In this document: piece after piece, positions 45,925 through 60,100 of the stretch
Position numbering within the stretch: the stretch's first letter is position 1
How the letters are laid out: every line of letters starts with the position of its first letter
Source of the DNA: Morella rubra
Lineage: Eukaryota; Streptophyta; Magnoliopsida; Fagales; Myricaceae
Direction: 5' to 3'
NCBI GenBank assembly: GCA_003952965.2
Contig: CM025853.1
Span: 717,692-781,691 of the forward strand
DNA length: 64,000 bases
The notes under the pieces: generated by a model
What the model saw: the letters and a program-made list of their open reading frames with translations, nothing else
What the model was told of the DNA's origin: nothing
The model's database searches: none
Made by a program: the position numbers and the translations under genes

Positions 45925-48900
45925 TGACAGCATCCCTTGATAAATAAAATCTCATTAAATTGAGGATAGTAAACAGCGAAATACTGGTCTTTGTCATAAC
46001 CAATTTGTGGTAATTTATTTCAAGATATTACCTAGAAGCATGGGCATAGGCTATTGCTCATCCGATCGCAATTCACGACTTATTTCCCCAAAAAATAAAG
46101 GCAAAATCATAAGAAGTGGAAGAATACAAGAACTTTAGAATTTGAGAAGTTGCTTAGCAATCACCGAGGTCCATTGCTTTATCAATCTGTCCTGCTCGTT
46201 TGCTACCTAACTATTGTGTACGTTTGGGCATCGCCTTTGATTTCATGTTTTCCAGTTATATTTTCCCGGTTATATAAGGTATTATTACTAGAGAGAGGCT
46301 TAAATTTAAGAGCGAAGGATTAGCAAAAACAAAGGAAGTCGCGGTCCTAGGGAAGATATTTAGAGTTGAGTGTGCCACTTTTACCTAGTTTGCACTGCAA
46401 AACCTCTTATGAAACAACTTCCTATGTGTGGTCACAAAAGTTTGGGGGCGTTTCACGACTCGTGTATGAGTGTAGTTGAAAGGATCAAAGGGAGGTTCGA
46501 CTATTCAACTAATGAATTTGATCTGTTCTGGTCCTAAGCGCTGGTTAGGCGCCTTCTCGTCTTTGTTTTTGCTACCTGGGTTGTGGTGCGAATAGAACTT
46601 AGGGTATAGTGAGTAGGAGTTGTATTCTCCGTTTTGTAATAATGATACACTAGAAAATATATCAATAATACGAGCAAAGATCCTATGTATCATAAAGCAG
46701 AGATACTGTTTTGCCTGCTCTTTTCTCTCTTGTTTGATTTGGCAAGTGTGATAAGTTGCTCGTTGCCAGGTAGCTACTCCTCTGCATACGCACAAAGACT
46801 GTCTCTCTGAAATTGATAGAATAGCTTCCTCTCTTGAGACATTATGGTAACAATGTGATTAGTAACGATCGAGAGAGAATGAACGAGGGTGAAAACAAAG
46901 GATCACGATGAACAGTCAGATGTTTGTCAAATCAAATATTTGCATAATAGAGTTTAAAATTAATTTTCTAAGTAACACAAGATACTAATGTGATTTATTG
47001 CATGGCATTCACTAGGTAGATGAAGTTAATCTCTGAGATTATGCGAATCTTATTTTAACCGTTTTATAGTCGTGCAAATATTAGAGGCTGATTTCGTAAC
47101 GATATTTCTTTGTATTCAATCTGATGGTCGAATCTTAACTGTTGGTCAGTACTTAGAGCTATATTAGGTATGTTTGTTTTTAATTTATATTTCCATGTTA
47201 AGCCTAAATAGCCCATACAACCACAAGGGAGAGAAAAATAAGATTATAACAATTTTGTTTATGAATGTAAACCAAAAAAGAGTTTATATTTTGAACTGCG
47301 TAATGTCTTTAAATAAAAACTCTGCTTGGCATCTACTATGAGAAAAAAGAGAGACAAAAAAAGATTTATTGGAATTTTGATGGTTTCTATAATACTTGCG
47401 TGTTGCTGGTTTGTTTGATCGTTTGCATTCGAAGCCGTCATTCGGATTTCAAAAATTAATTTTTGTGGTCTAAAGAGCATCGCTATCAGTCCTCTTTTTT
47501 ATGGCATTTGACATTCGAGGGGACCCCCCTACACGTTAGACTATATGTAATAATATGAGCGAGCTGTCGTGAGGCGTGTCAGCATTAGGTAGAAAACTTC
47601 TAGATACAATCTCTCGGGGCTCAACGATGCGGCATCTACATCCGCATTATGAGTCGCGACCTAAATCTTATCGACCTCAGGTGCGGTCTCTAGGTGAATG
47701 CATGTGTGTCCGAGACACACAATATGCAGACGTAAACAACCGCCCCAATTCCTCTCAAAAGTTGGTATTGTCTGTCCACAAGGAATACTACTTGAACCCG
47801 GTCCTACTTGTGTAATCTGCAACATTTTCAATTGCCCAGGTTCACTTCCTCATACGGGTATACATCTGCACTCTAGAAGGGTTTTTGTTACTACAGTAGG
47901 TAGCTTGCTGGGTAACAGTTTGGACGGCCATTGTGTTGGATTCTTTCTAATACCTACTAACTGGGCGTTTAACAGTAAGGCAAAATAATCTAACTGACAA
48001 GACTTTGTTATTACTTATGCATGTTCTAACTATGTCATATAAGGGATAAATAAGGTGTAGTTATGTTCTGCTTTCAATCTGTGCCATACGAACTGGAGTA
48101 GGTAAAGTACGAATGGTGCAAAGTATAAAGGATAAAAGATGGCATTCGATACACTGTAGGGACTTATTAACGTTGGAAATTATAAATAAGTAGCATTTGT
48201 AGTAGCATTACTCATGAAAAATAGTTATTGGTAATAAGAGAGATATATTTAAGAGATTATATAAAAAGCTGTACAAAAATAGAGCAGATTCTAACAAAAA
48301 GCGCATTATTTTTATTTTCAAAAGATATTAATAACGAAACTTATCACACAAAAAATGTAACAGTGAGTGATACCAGCAGATATTCTTACATTATAGAGGA
48401 GTATTTTTTCTCATTCAACCGTCTTAGTAACGTTTTTTCATCTGAGTACTTGAAAAGTAGTTTATATCTTTCTTTTTTCCTTTTTCTTCTTCCTTGCTCC
48501 GTAATCGCTCGCTTTGCTCCTTCTTTCATTTTTCTTCTCAGATCTCTTAATAATAAATATTAAAATATAAATATTAGAGAAGAAAAACTAAAGAAATCAC
48601 TATGAGAAAGAAATTAATATGCTAACATAAAATAATAATATAGATATGAATAATAAAAGTTGATTAGTCACATCAAAAGGTCTTTTTAAAGTATATTGAA
48701 ATAATAGGAAATATATATCTCTTTAAAGTATAAAAAGTAAAATAAGTTCCAAATTTAATTATAAGCGAATAATATATATTCTATGGTGCGTCTTTTTTAC
48801 TTCACAAGAATAAACGAACCTTATCTTAAGGTTAAAAGTAATTGATCAAAACGAGGATTAGAGAAATTATGAAGTCGAAAAAGAAACAACAATAAAATAG

Positions 48901-50339
48901 TATGTTCTAGCGAAGATGTGCAAAAGGAGAACATGAAAGCAAATGAGAGCTTTAAGAGTGGACTAAAGAAATTTATAATCTGTATTCGCACGCTAGATAC
49001 ATTTTGGATAGGGATTATATAAATAGTAAATAGTATTAATAATAATTTAATTAAAAAATAAAGAGAAAATATTTAATATATATTTTTAAAAAAACAATAA
49101 ATTTAGAAATAAAAATTTATTTTTATAAATTTTCAATGAGCCTAAAAATTTTAGAAGTGGAAACGAATACCACCTTATTCTCCAAAATTGGATTATTTTC
49201 AATGAACTTAAAAGATTTATTCTCTAAAATTGGACCATTTATCACGTGCAACACTCTCACACCATCCTCACCCTCCCTCCCATCAGACGCCTCACTCTCG
49301 TAGCTCATCTCTTTCACATCACAATTTAATTTTCTTATGTTGACAGTCTTTTCACACTACAAACAGTGGCTTGTTCCAGTTGACAAGTCTCGCTCTTTTA
49401 GTTGCCGAAATGCAATTAAATGCAGCTGGTCGAATATAGTTAAATTGGGAAGTGTGAAATAGAGCAACAGCTGTTAGGCGCACTCAATTTTTTTATTTGG
49501 ACCGAATTCCTTCTTCCTCGATCGTGCTAAACGAAAGACTTTAATAACTAGTGCGGGATCATACTAACACATATCACGGCGTATTGCTGGGAAAATAGAA
49601 CAAGGGAAATGCCCTATCACAAAGGTCACTCACCTCTCAGCCACTTGAAGCACGCTAGAACTGGCTTTAAGACGAACAAAAAATGACTTGAACACTCATA
49701 TTGACCACAAGTAAGCAAAAGTCCTCTTTACGCGGAGAATGCGTGGAAGGACTATCGAGAGTAAGGATTTCCTGTTTGTAACTTTGTGCTGCTCTCGCCA
49801 TTTAGCTTCTCGATCCTTCGGGGCCCCTCCTCGACTAATTTCTTTGGGCATGGTGGTTTTGGCGTTATTAGGAGCAATCTGACTATTGGGACATAGAAAG
49901 CGAACCAGACGTACATACTGCTGCATAAGCCATAACCACATAGGACAGGACCATCCTGGAAGCCCAAAGCTCCTATCAAGTTGCTGCTGATGTCCCTCTC
50001 TTCGTTTGTCAAAAAATGATTATGCAACATTGTGCCAAACGTTCAAAGCTTCTATAACAGTGGATTAGAGTATTACACATCTTTTTGGATTACGTGGGGC
50101 CGAAGATATCAATGTTCAGTCCGTTTTAGACCTCAGATGAGCGCGTAAAAAGGAGAGTACTATAGACCGATACCAACTACAAGTACAGGTTGCTCGGAGA
50201 CACCTTTTGATAGAATAGGCCACTTCAGGGAGGAGGTTAGCGGTAAATTAGTGTGGGCAGATTGACTAGTACATAGGTGATGGACTGATAGGTGGTAGTT
50301 CAAAGGCGATTGTATCGCTACATTAAGTCAGTATCAAGC
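45925..50339. other. degenerate intergenic DNA
   Basis: 45925-46500 is the intact counterpart of 34400-35100 and holds the empty SINE site. 47576-47988 has two overlapping open frames (+) without family features. 48550-49130 is very AT-rich. No gene was called. Confidence 0.45.
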
Positions 50340-50430
50340 GTTTGTGCTCTCAACAAGTTATAACAATGTCTAAAGAGAAGTTTGTGTACTCGAGGAGAGA
50401 GAGGTTAATGTGGACATGGCTGAGGTATGC
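50340..50430 (+). pseudogene. DUF674 fragment (e)
   Basis: GAGGAGAGAGAGGTTAATGT then GGACATGGCTGAG before a GTATGC donor aligns with GGAGAGAGTTGTCGATTTGG and ACATGCATGAG before GTATGA of fragment (d). Only the end of the first exon is recognisable, out of frame. Confidence 0.5.
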
Positions 50431-50811
50431 TAATTCCTTTGTCTCTCACAAATTTGTTCAAATCACAAGAGTTGAATTTTACTTGCGCCCTTTCTATCCT
50501 CTTCTCTTGATTACTAAAAAAAAGCTTAAATTATGACACCTATGTCCAGCTTCTGTTTCAGGTCCGCGCGAGACCACCTTGTTATAATAATTTTCCCATC
50601 TACCAGCACGACACACACACAATCTGTCTAGAGAGACGCTAATACAAGTATTCAAATTAAGCATAATATCTCAAGCTAAAATGGTGTCAGGGAGGTTCCA
50701 CGCCTGAAGAGTTCTCAGATTGCTCAGAGTTGGTGCCACCCTGCAAAAAAGGCTCAGCTTAATGACAGCAGTGATCTCAAGTACACATGCACTAGTCTTC
50801 TAGATTTCCCT

Positions 50812-51263
50812 TCAAACAGCGGTTGATTCTGCTCCTTCCAGATGAAGTAGATTGTTAAAGACAAAGCAAGCTTCGCAATGCGCGAGCTCCATATGGCGCC
50901 TGAGCAAACCCATTACAATCTTCCACCAGTGTTCAGATACGCTTTGAAAATTGACACTCGGAAAAAAGGTGGCCAACATCCTCACTTCCACCTTGACAAA
51001 AGCACACACCTTGATAATCCCCCATGTCTCGTAGACTATCTTGTGTGGATATTCTCCCTTTGATCGCAAAGCCAAAGGATGCAAGAGTACCTACGGATAT
51101 GTCCCTTAAACCACAGCAGATGGCACCAATCCACTGCCAGACCAACAGGTTGAAGGGAGTGAAGATTAATAATTGGGCCATGGCAGATGCCACTCATCAA
51201 ACCACAAGAAGGTAGACGGATGCCACTCATCACAAGTGTTAAAATTCCCACAATCAAAAGCAC
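50812..51263 (-). pseudogene. LINE reverse-transcriptase zinc-binding (zf-RVT) fragment
   Basis: Minus strand 51193-50933 encodes FAIKGRISTQDSLRDMGDYQ then GVCFCQGGSEDVGHLFSECQ and FSKRI, the FxIxGRxxTxDRLxxxG...CxxCxxxxEDxxHLFxxCxFSxxIW signature of the zf-RVT domain that follows the reverse transcriptase in plant LINEs. One of the paired cysteines is displaced and the sequence continues in another frame (SEHWWKIVMGLLRR, CFVFNNLLHL). A dead remnant. Confidence 0.8.
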
Positions 51264-51289
51264 GATATTTTGACAAGGAGGTGGATATG

Positions 51290-51588
51290 AGGCCCATCAC
51301 TGAACAAAAACCAAGACCCAGAAGGGTCGCATGGTTAAAGCTTTAAAGTATAAAGTTCAGGTTTTCTACGTAGAAGAAAGTGGTCTATCTTTATTAGGTA
51401 TTCATGACTATTTGGATTCAGGCCTTTTATGGTCAGCAGATATATGGGCCTTTAGGTTGGAAGGATTTCTATAGTAGGGTTTATGCCAATATTACTTTTA
51501 ATCAGCCTTGTAAGCTGGTATGTACTCAACACTTGTGTGTGACCCGTTGTGAATGAAATTCACGTTTGCCTTAAAAAAAAAAAAAAAA
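51290..51588 (+). mobile_element. probable LINE 3' end with A-tail
   Basis: Ends GTGAATGAAATTCACGTTTG then CCTT and a run of 17 A (about 51572-51588). GTTGTGAATxAAATT followed by an A-run is typical of plant LINE 3' ends. It is on the opposite strand to the adjacent zf-RVT remnant, so the two are separate or rearranged. Confidence 0.45.
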
Positions 51589-53910
51589 ACCACGAATTCA
51601 TCCCATTTGCTTCGTTCTTTACTACAATGGGAAGAATTTTGCTTGTCGTTATTTTGAATGCCAAGTTGTAAGCAAACAGATTTTGTTCATGTTTGTGGCT
51701 CTTGGTCTGAAAGGAACACACAAAGTTGTCATAGGGAGATCGAAAGGCCCAGGCCCTGCATGCCGCTTTCCTTTGTCTATGGTTCAACTCTTGCTATAGA
51801 TATAACTACACTTTTCTCTAATTAAAGTGTTAACGTAGCAAAATGCAGGTGAAAACAATCACTGGCATACACTCTCCAATATGTTCATCTTATTGCCCAC
51901 AAGTTGGGGTTATGGTGATAAAAAGTGGGTTCAAAAATTTGTAAGCTAGCTGCACTATTTCTTGGGAGGTTCAAAGTCCTTATAGTATGCTTGGATTTAA
52001 GTGGACTGGAGCAATGACACTACCAACAATTCCCTTTATTGCAGAAAAAAAAAAAAAACAACTTGCAAAGTATTTGATAAGTAATAGTGCCTTTTGGTGA
52101 CATCTGACATCTTCCAAACTCAGCAGAAGAAAAGGAAAATTGGGATTTTTTTGTTGGCTCGAGCATCTAAGGTTTGGGTAAAGAAGCAATCCAGCAGTAC
52201 TGTAATAGATCCTGCAATCTTTAGAAGTAGGCCAAGAAACCGTCCCTCATGATTTGAACAAAAGCACAGAAGAGTTATCATCTTGATGTAAAAAGCAGAA
52301 TTGAAAAAGATGATGCAACACGTTTTAATCCAAAAGTATTGAAGATGTGCCAAAGTTACTTTTAAATGGGTGGTCCAAGGCATTCGTTGGGGGAAAGAGA
52401 ATGAAAATGTGAAACATGTGTAGTTCTTGTTAAGTGCATTGGCCGACAAAAGAATATCTCTCTTTAACTAACAAATACAGTAAGAAAAAAAAAAAGAAAA
52501 AGGGCAAAATAAACATATTTTTAAAATAGTACTAAATGCTGAGAACTGATTTAGTGCAAAAAAAGATTATAAGTCACGATTGAAATTTTAAAAATGAACA
52601 TTCAAAAATCAGGATTAGGCTACCTCATTTAACAAATGTGAGAAAAAGTACTAATAAACTTAATGGCAAATCTTGGCCCTCTCATGTTCATTTAAAAATT
52701 ACAATCATGATTTTAAATCTCATTACACAATTTTTTTTTAGATTTTAGCGGATATTTGAGATGTGAAATCATTTAAAATACCGAAAGTTTACCTGTATGT
52801 TAACTTGGCCTCAATTTTTGTGGGCATTGGCCTTGTCCATAGAATTTATATCGTACTACCAAAAAAAGAATTAATAACGAAGCTTTGGTTGGTACATAAG
52901 GTTCGTTACAAAAGAAAAACAAAAACGACGACGTTTGGAAAAAGATCGCGGACTTCTTCAGAGTCCTCCCTTCCTGTAATAGCCGAATATACGCCTGGAA
53001 ATCCAGTGGCCCAATAAGGTTCAAGCATCATCCTCCTGTCATTCCCTGACCGTACAGGATCCTACTGGGTCCCATTTTAATGCTTCATCTCCTAAATACC
53101 ACCAGATTGCGTCATCCACGTGTCGCCACATTAAAGCCTACCACTGCTAAAACATTCTCTACACAATTTACATACAGTACCTTTTCTGGCTGAGTCGATT
53201 CGAATGCCACGAATTTTCCTCCTTACTCAAAATAAAAAAAAATAAAAAGATTATAATTAGTTTGTTGGATATATTCTTGTAAGTTTGTTTTCACCCAAAT
53301 TTTCTTTTTGTATTTTTTAAAAGTGATTCTCATACAAAATATTTAACTATTTAATAGAGAAATAAATACAAAATTCGACCATATAAATCTCTAAAATTTA
53401 AAACACATTAAATTAGTCACTTTGAAATTTAAAATCTTTTAAAACTTTAGTTCACGACTCTTCAAATATGAAGAATTTTAATTTTAAAAAATTAATTTAA
53501 TAAATTTTAGAGTTTAAGAATTATTTATTTTTTAAACAAACCATAAAGATGGACTTTATATTTATTTTTAATAAATAAAAATTCTTTTAACGTAAATAGA
53601 AATAAAGCAAGAAAAAAGTAGCACATAAAATTTTATTTTAATTAGTAGGATGTTCATTGCTTAATCTCTAGTTTTATACATTTATAATATATATATAATA
53701 TATTTTTTTTTTTTTTTTTTTGCTTATTCGATTTTAAGCTAGAGTTGTCCCTGAAATTTTTTCACTAATTCAAGAGAACCAGAGAAAAAGAAATTACAAG
53801 TTTTAAAGAAATATTTTAAAATTTTCATAAAATACTGAAAATTTACTTAATCAACTTATTAGCAAAAAAGTATAATCTTCCTCATCATCCTACGAGGTAT
53901 TATACGAAAA
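51589..53910. other. intergenic, no gene
   Basis: AT-rich with long A/T runs. Frames such as 52763-53017 (+) and 51980-52449 (-) have no family features. A CACGTGTC motif (G-box/ABRE core) is at 53117-53124. Confidence 0.5.
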
Positions 53911-53912
53911 AT

Positions 53913-54169
53913 CACGTGCGACGCAGGTCAGCGTAGTCTTCCGTGTACCAAAGTACTCGACAATGTAGGGTTTAATACTCTCCTTCTCCTACTCGTTCGC
54001 TCTCTTTCGCAGAAGCCGAAAAGCCTCTGCTTTCGCCTTTCCCAAACCCCATAACCCCTTCACAACAAACAAAACGAATCGACCGACGTACGGCACCGCC
54101 CGGAGCGGGAAGAAAGTATAACAACAGCAGAAAATTGAATAGCTCTGGGAAACTTATTTCGAGCTCCTA
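53913..54169 (+). promoter_or_regulatory. UBP23 promoter and 5' UTR with G-box
   Basis: CACGTG at 53913-53918 lies 251 bp before the start codon, followed by a pyrimidine-rich TTCTCCTACTCGTTCGCTCT-type leader and rising GC content, usual for plant 5' UTRs. Binding by bZIP or bHLH factors is inference. The transcription start is not determined. Confidence 0.45.
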
Positions 54170-57100
54170 ATGGTTGACAGCTTCATAACTAGTCTGGGAT
54201 CTGAAATCCAATCGGATCTTCCATCTGCTTCGGCAAATGGATCTTCCTCTCTGTTTCACAGGAGAATCGAGTTTCACCCCGCGAGAAAGCCTTTCAAGGG
54301 CTTCAGTAATGGCGGCGGTGATTTCAGGCTCGAGACCCTGAACCCCGGAGCCGGTTCGGACCAACTTCGATCGGGGTCTAACCCGGCTCAGTCAGGTTTG
54401 GCTGGAAAGAAAGGAGATGGGTCCGAGTTCTCGGAGAGTGGGTTGGATCCCGAGCTTAGCTTCAGCATTACCGTACGGAGAATTGTAAGTGTTTTTGTGT
54501 GTTGTGATTGGTTTGCCTTGGTTTCAGCTGGTTTTGGAAGGTTTATCTACCTAAGGTTTGGTTTTTATTTGTTTTTTGTTTTTTAGTAGCCTCTGCTCTT
54601 CCTTCTTCACTGGGTCCTCCTCCCTTCGTTTTTTTTTTTCAATTTCTTGTGCAATTTTGATATTACTCCAATATTATGGCGTTTGGATTTGGTAATTTCT
54701 GATTTTGATGCGTGTTTTTGTTTCTGTTATTGTAAAATATGTGTCATTTTGTAGGTATCATCGAAGTTGCTTAGATGTTATTATTTGTTTACATCTTATG
54801 TGTTTACATTCAGTTTGATTGAGTTTCAACTTCTTATGTTTGATTTGGGTTGACGGTTATCCGGTAGCTTAACTGTGGTTTGAATACTTTCAGGGTGCTG
54901 GTCTGCAAAATCTTGGAAATACATGTTTCCTCAATGCAGTGTTGCAGTGTCTAACATATACAGAGCCTTTGGCTGCATATCTACAAAGCAGCAAGCATCA
55001 AAATTCTTGTAAGTGACCCCCAGCCCACCTTTCTCTCACAGGCACGCCTCAAATAATATATTTACAGTTTTATATGTTCTGTATCATTTGTAATGTAGAT
55101 AAATGTGAATGTGGATACCTGCATGGTCTCACACTTGCTTTCGTGACAAGTCATGCATAAAGTCGTGTTGTTCCATGTTAAAAGTACTTTTGCATGTGAA
55201 GATGTATATTTAATCATTGCTAATAGTTTAGATACTGCCATAAAAAGTAATATTAATTTCTATCACATGAAGTAAAAGGAGAAGTGGATGTTGAATAAAT
55301 TGCACGTTGCAGATTGAAGAGGGTAAGTGGGTTGGGGATTTTTTTTTTGGGGGGGGGGGGACAGGGACGCTTTTCCATATTAAAAGGTCTCGGTCTTGAA
55401 CTTATTGCTTATCTAATCTGATCTAGATAATTGTGTGCTCAGACATTTGTGCCTTAGCTCATCTGTATCGGAAACAGTTAGCTGCAGATTAGGATTTTAA
55501 CTCTCACGAGTTGTTTGATTCTGTAAAATGAACGTCCTAGCATATCTGTGTTTTGTACAACTACTAACTGATCCAAAATAGGCTTTGAAGATCTTTTTCT
55601 GGACTCATTTTACTTCTTGAAATCTCTAATAAATTGATTCTTCATAATGCCCGTCTTACAAACTATTATCAAGTTTCTAGATCTTAACTAGAAAGGTGTT
55701 ATTGTATATGTGCATGATATATTGGATCTCACCTAAGGTACTTGTAGTTAGTGTATGCCCAGATTCCTTTTAACCAGTCTGTGATCAGAATGCATGAAAT
55801 TAGGCCTTACAGAGTCTTGAATGTTTATGCTGCAATAATAAAGAAAAAAAATTCGTTCTTGCATGATCTTTTGCTATTGTATTTATCAATGTGTATCAAA
55901 TTTCTTGTCCGTGTACGAGAGAGAGAGAGAGAGAGAGGACACAGTTACATGTCATATCTAATTTCATTTGTTACTCGATAAAGGCCATATTGCTGGATTT
56001 TGTGTTTTATGCGCCATCCAGAAGCATGTCAGCTGTGCTCTCCAATCAACTGGGAGAATATTAGCACCAAATGATTTTGTCAGGAACTTGCAATGTATCC
56101 TTGAGTTCTTTTATTTATAATTTAGTTGAAATGGATGCATTCAGCATAAGAATTTGCCATTGGAGATTGGATTCATTTTACATGGAGAAGAAAAAATGGA
56201 ACCCATTAGCCAAAAAAGAAAAGAAGATCATTTATGTTCCTGGTAATTTATATGAAAATTTATGCAGTCGCAAGAATTGCTCTATTCTTCCTTGGCAATC
56301 CCTCTTTTTACTCTTCTTTTGAATAATTTTAAATAAAAATCTCACTAATGTTAGTGCTTTGTTCAAACAGAAAAAAAAAAAAGAGCCTCATATATTGCTG
56401 CAGGTCCAACCTATTAAGTTTCCATTTGTGTTCTCAGATATGGTTTTCTTCTTGTGTGAACTGTGTGGAATTTTTAATCCTTGACCAAAGAAATAGGTAT
56501 ATCAAGGAATTTTCGAAAAGCTAGACAAGAGGATGCACATGAGTACATGGTAAACTTGCTGGAATCGATGCATAAATGCTGCTTACCTTCTGGTGTGCCT
56601 AGCGAATCCCCCAGTGCCTATGAGAAAAGTTTGGTCCACAAGATTTTTGGAGGGCGCCTCAGGAGTCAGGTAGCCTATACATGCTACCTTGTAGAATACA
56701 TACAAGCGACTTGGAACTGGTTTTAGAGTTTTTTTCCAGTTTTTCATAGTGTTGCAGACAAGCTTGTATTGCTTTGTTAGTAAGAGTTGTTCAAGTATTT
56801 TCTTGTTACTTCTCCAGGTTAAATGCTTGCAATGTTCTTATTGCTCCAATACCTTTGATCCATTCCTAGATTTGAGTCTTGAAATAGTTAAGGCAGATTC
56901 CTTGCATAAAGCACTTGCAAACTTCACTGCTGCGGAGCAGTTAGATGGAGGAGAAAGGCAATATCAGTGCCAACAATGCAAGCAGAAAGTTAGGGCTCTG
57001 AAACAGCTCACAGTCCACAAGGCACCATATGTTCTAACAATCCATTTGAAGCGATTTCATTCTCATGATCCTGGGCAAAAGATTAAAAAGAAAGTTCATT

Positions 57101-60100
57101 TTGGTCCTACGTTGGACTTGAAACCCTTTGTCAGTGGTTCCTATGTAAGTGAAACCTTTTTTCATTGCATGTTTCGTTTTCCCTAGGTTTCATTGGAATA
57201 ACCAATATTAACAATTGGAATGTGATCTTTTATTCCTTAATAATTTTTACAAAAATCTGATGAACAGCTTTTGTTTCGCTTCCGGTGAAGAGTGGGATTG
57301 AACAATGAAATACTATTGCTCTAAAGTGCACTGAGTTTCAACTATGAAAATAAGTCCCTTTGAAAAGTATCACAAAGATGGGAATTGAGACTGTTGGACT
57401 AAGCTGGCAGAAACAACTCGAAAACTGTACCAACATATTAATATCTGCAAGAGTTCGACTAAATGCTTTTTTCATGTTATCACCCGGAATCTCAGCATCT
57501 TCTCCTAATATTTGTTCTTCCGTTCCTGCTCAGGAACAAGCCAGATTGTTTTGGGCCTTTCGGCCTTTATTTGGTTGTGGGCTTTGAGCCCCCACACGTG
57601 TTGCAATGGGCTTCTAGCCCATCTCTACTGGTGTGTGCAGGCTGGTATTTGTCTGGTTTGATCTTTGTATACTGAGAATATAGGTTGTACTGGATTTGTT
57701 TCTTCGATACTCGTATTACGAGTAATGGAATATCATTTACGGTTGCCTACAGAAGAATTTTTTTTTTTTTTGGTTTTTTAGTAAATGCTTTCTGCTTTTC
57801 TCGATTGGCTCAGACCATTCCAACGCTACATAATGAGCATTTTTAAGTTCCAACTTTGAGTGAGTTGAAGCTGAGATGAAAATAATTGACACCAACTATG
57901 ATGGTGGACTTTGCATCTAGTGGTACTTTTTCCCATAAGCAAGAGTGATGGCCACAATCACTGGTTGAAAATGTCATACTTGCACTTATGTTGTACAATC
58001 CCCCTGCCCCCAGGCGTTGGGCCACAAAAGGGAAAAAAAACCTAATAGTTGATGAGACCCATTAGGTTGATTGTGAATGGAGATAGGAATGACACAGCAG
58101 GCAGATTCCAGACAATTGGCATTCCTGACAATCTGCTTTTTGTGGTACTGGATATGGGACAAACATCAATTTCTTCATAATCGAGTATATGAAAAAACTG
58201 TTCGTGAGGAAAACATCTTGGGTTTCCAGAAGTTGTTAGTCAGGTGGATTGTTATGCATACTATTGACAATTCTTGTTTTGCTTGTGTTGTACACATCTG
58301 ATGCTACCATATGTTCTAGTAACTTTCATGTAATGGTTGTGCAGTATTGAGTTGACATTGACTTTCTTGTATGTTGCAGGATGGTGATCTGAAATATACT
58401 CTTTATGGGGTTTTGGTTCACGATGGTTGGAACACCCATTATGGCCATTATTCTTGCTATGTTCGCACTTCAAATGGCATTTGGTACTATCTCAATGACA
58501 ATCAGGTATAGGAAATAACTTTCTGTCTAGTATTTCCAATTTCTGAAACCACTGATTGGTGATAAGTAAAACTTTGGCATATGGAACCAGCCATCCCTCC
58601 TTTTCTCCTCAGTTCCAACCAAGAGAACAATGAAAATGTAAGATGTTAATTGATAAAAGTTAGTGTTTGTGTAAAAAAATGATGTTTTGATTATGTTCTA
58701 CTAGCTGACCTGTACTTTCCTCATGTTTCCAACATGCTATGGAAAACTCGATTTTGGGGTACAAGTGTACTTTCCTGAAGTTTTGCTAGAAGCCACCTGA
58801 CTCCCTATAGTTTGTAGTATTATTTACAATTACCTTGCCATTACTTCTCTGTGCCAGATTTGGGGTGGTTTAGCTTTTCTGGGATGTACCTTTGCTATGT
58901 ATGTCATTGAGCCTTAAGAACTTTTGCATGCGGAAGGGGTTGTTGCTTTGGAAACTTGAGGGTTGCACAGAGTGTCAGAGAAACCTATTTAACATATATA
59001 GTCATCTACACTAAAAATTATGTTTAATATAATGATTTATTTCGTGAATGGGTACGCATGCCTCTTCAAAGCTATGTTATACAACTAGCTTTCAGTCTAC
59101 AACCTGAACGTAAAGTATGCGCACCTGATCATTGTCTGTGAAAGGATTGTCTGATGTGTTCACCCAATTTTCCTGTAACAGGTTGGTCCAGCTAGTGAGA
59201 AGAGAGTTCTAGAACAACAAGCTTACATGTTGTTTTATGTTCGTGATAGAAAAAATATTGTCCCAAGGAAAATTCCCACCGATGTTGCTCGAAAAGAGAA
59301 TTTGAAAGGAAATGCAAATGGAATCAGAACATCTTCTGTCTTCAATCCAGGTTTAAAGGAGATTGTTAAAAATAGTCCACTTGAGAATAGGTTAAGTGGT
59401 ACAACCTCTGCTGCTGCAGTTACTGGGAAGGATGCATCAAATGTTGGTTCACCAATGGTACCCCTTATGAAGGAAGCATCAGTTCAGAAAAATAATTGCC
59501 TGATAATGCCAGAATGCTCAGTGCCAGAAAAGGGTTTTGTATTACGACCTTCCTCAAATGCCCCATTGTCAAAGAACACACTGAATGGGCTTCCTGTTAC
59601 TGATATAACTTCAAGAGAATGCTTGTCACTAACAACTCAGTCTGCGAATGATGGTGTTAAAAAGACAGCTAATGGCATTATTAATGACTTCAAAGAGCCC
59701 CCAAGATCTAAGAAAGACTTGATAGTCTCAGTCTCAACATCACCAAACTCCAATGATCCCCGAAGCTCTTCTACTTCTAAACTTGTCACCGATGTGACCT
59801 CTAAGAAGGTAAGTGGATTTTTCTTTACGCATGCTTCTTAAGGTCCTCCCACCACTCCATTGGGTGAGTTTTCACCTTGTTTCATGCTGATCTATAACTC
59901 ATTTTATTTGCCAGACTAATACGGTTTTACAAGTAACTCCATCAGAAGGCATCAGTGTTAAAACATTGAATGCAATTCACCCAGTCAGAAGTCTGCCAAG
60001 AAAACCAAGCTTTGAGAATAATCAGGTATTCTTTAGTATTTCCTGATTCCGTAAGCTTTAAGCCTGATAGGTTGAACGCATATTGACTTGTTTGTTTTTG

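Noticed and set aside
47576..47988. Two overlapping plus frames of 79 and 96 codons with Cys-rich words
   Set aside because: Considered as the Cys-rich centre of another DUF674 copy, but no DUF674 motif could be aligned.
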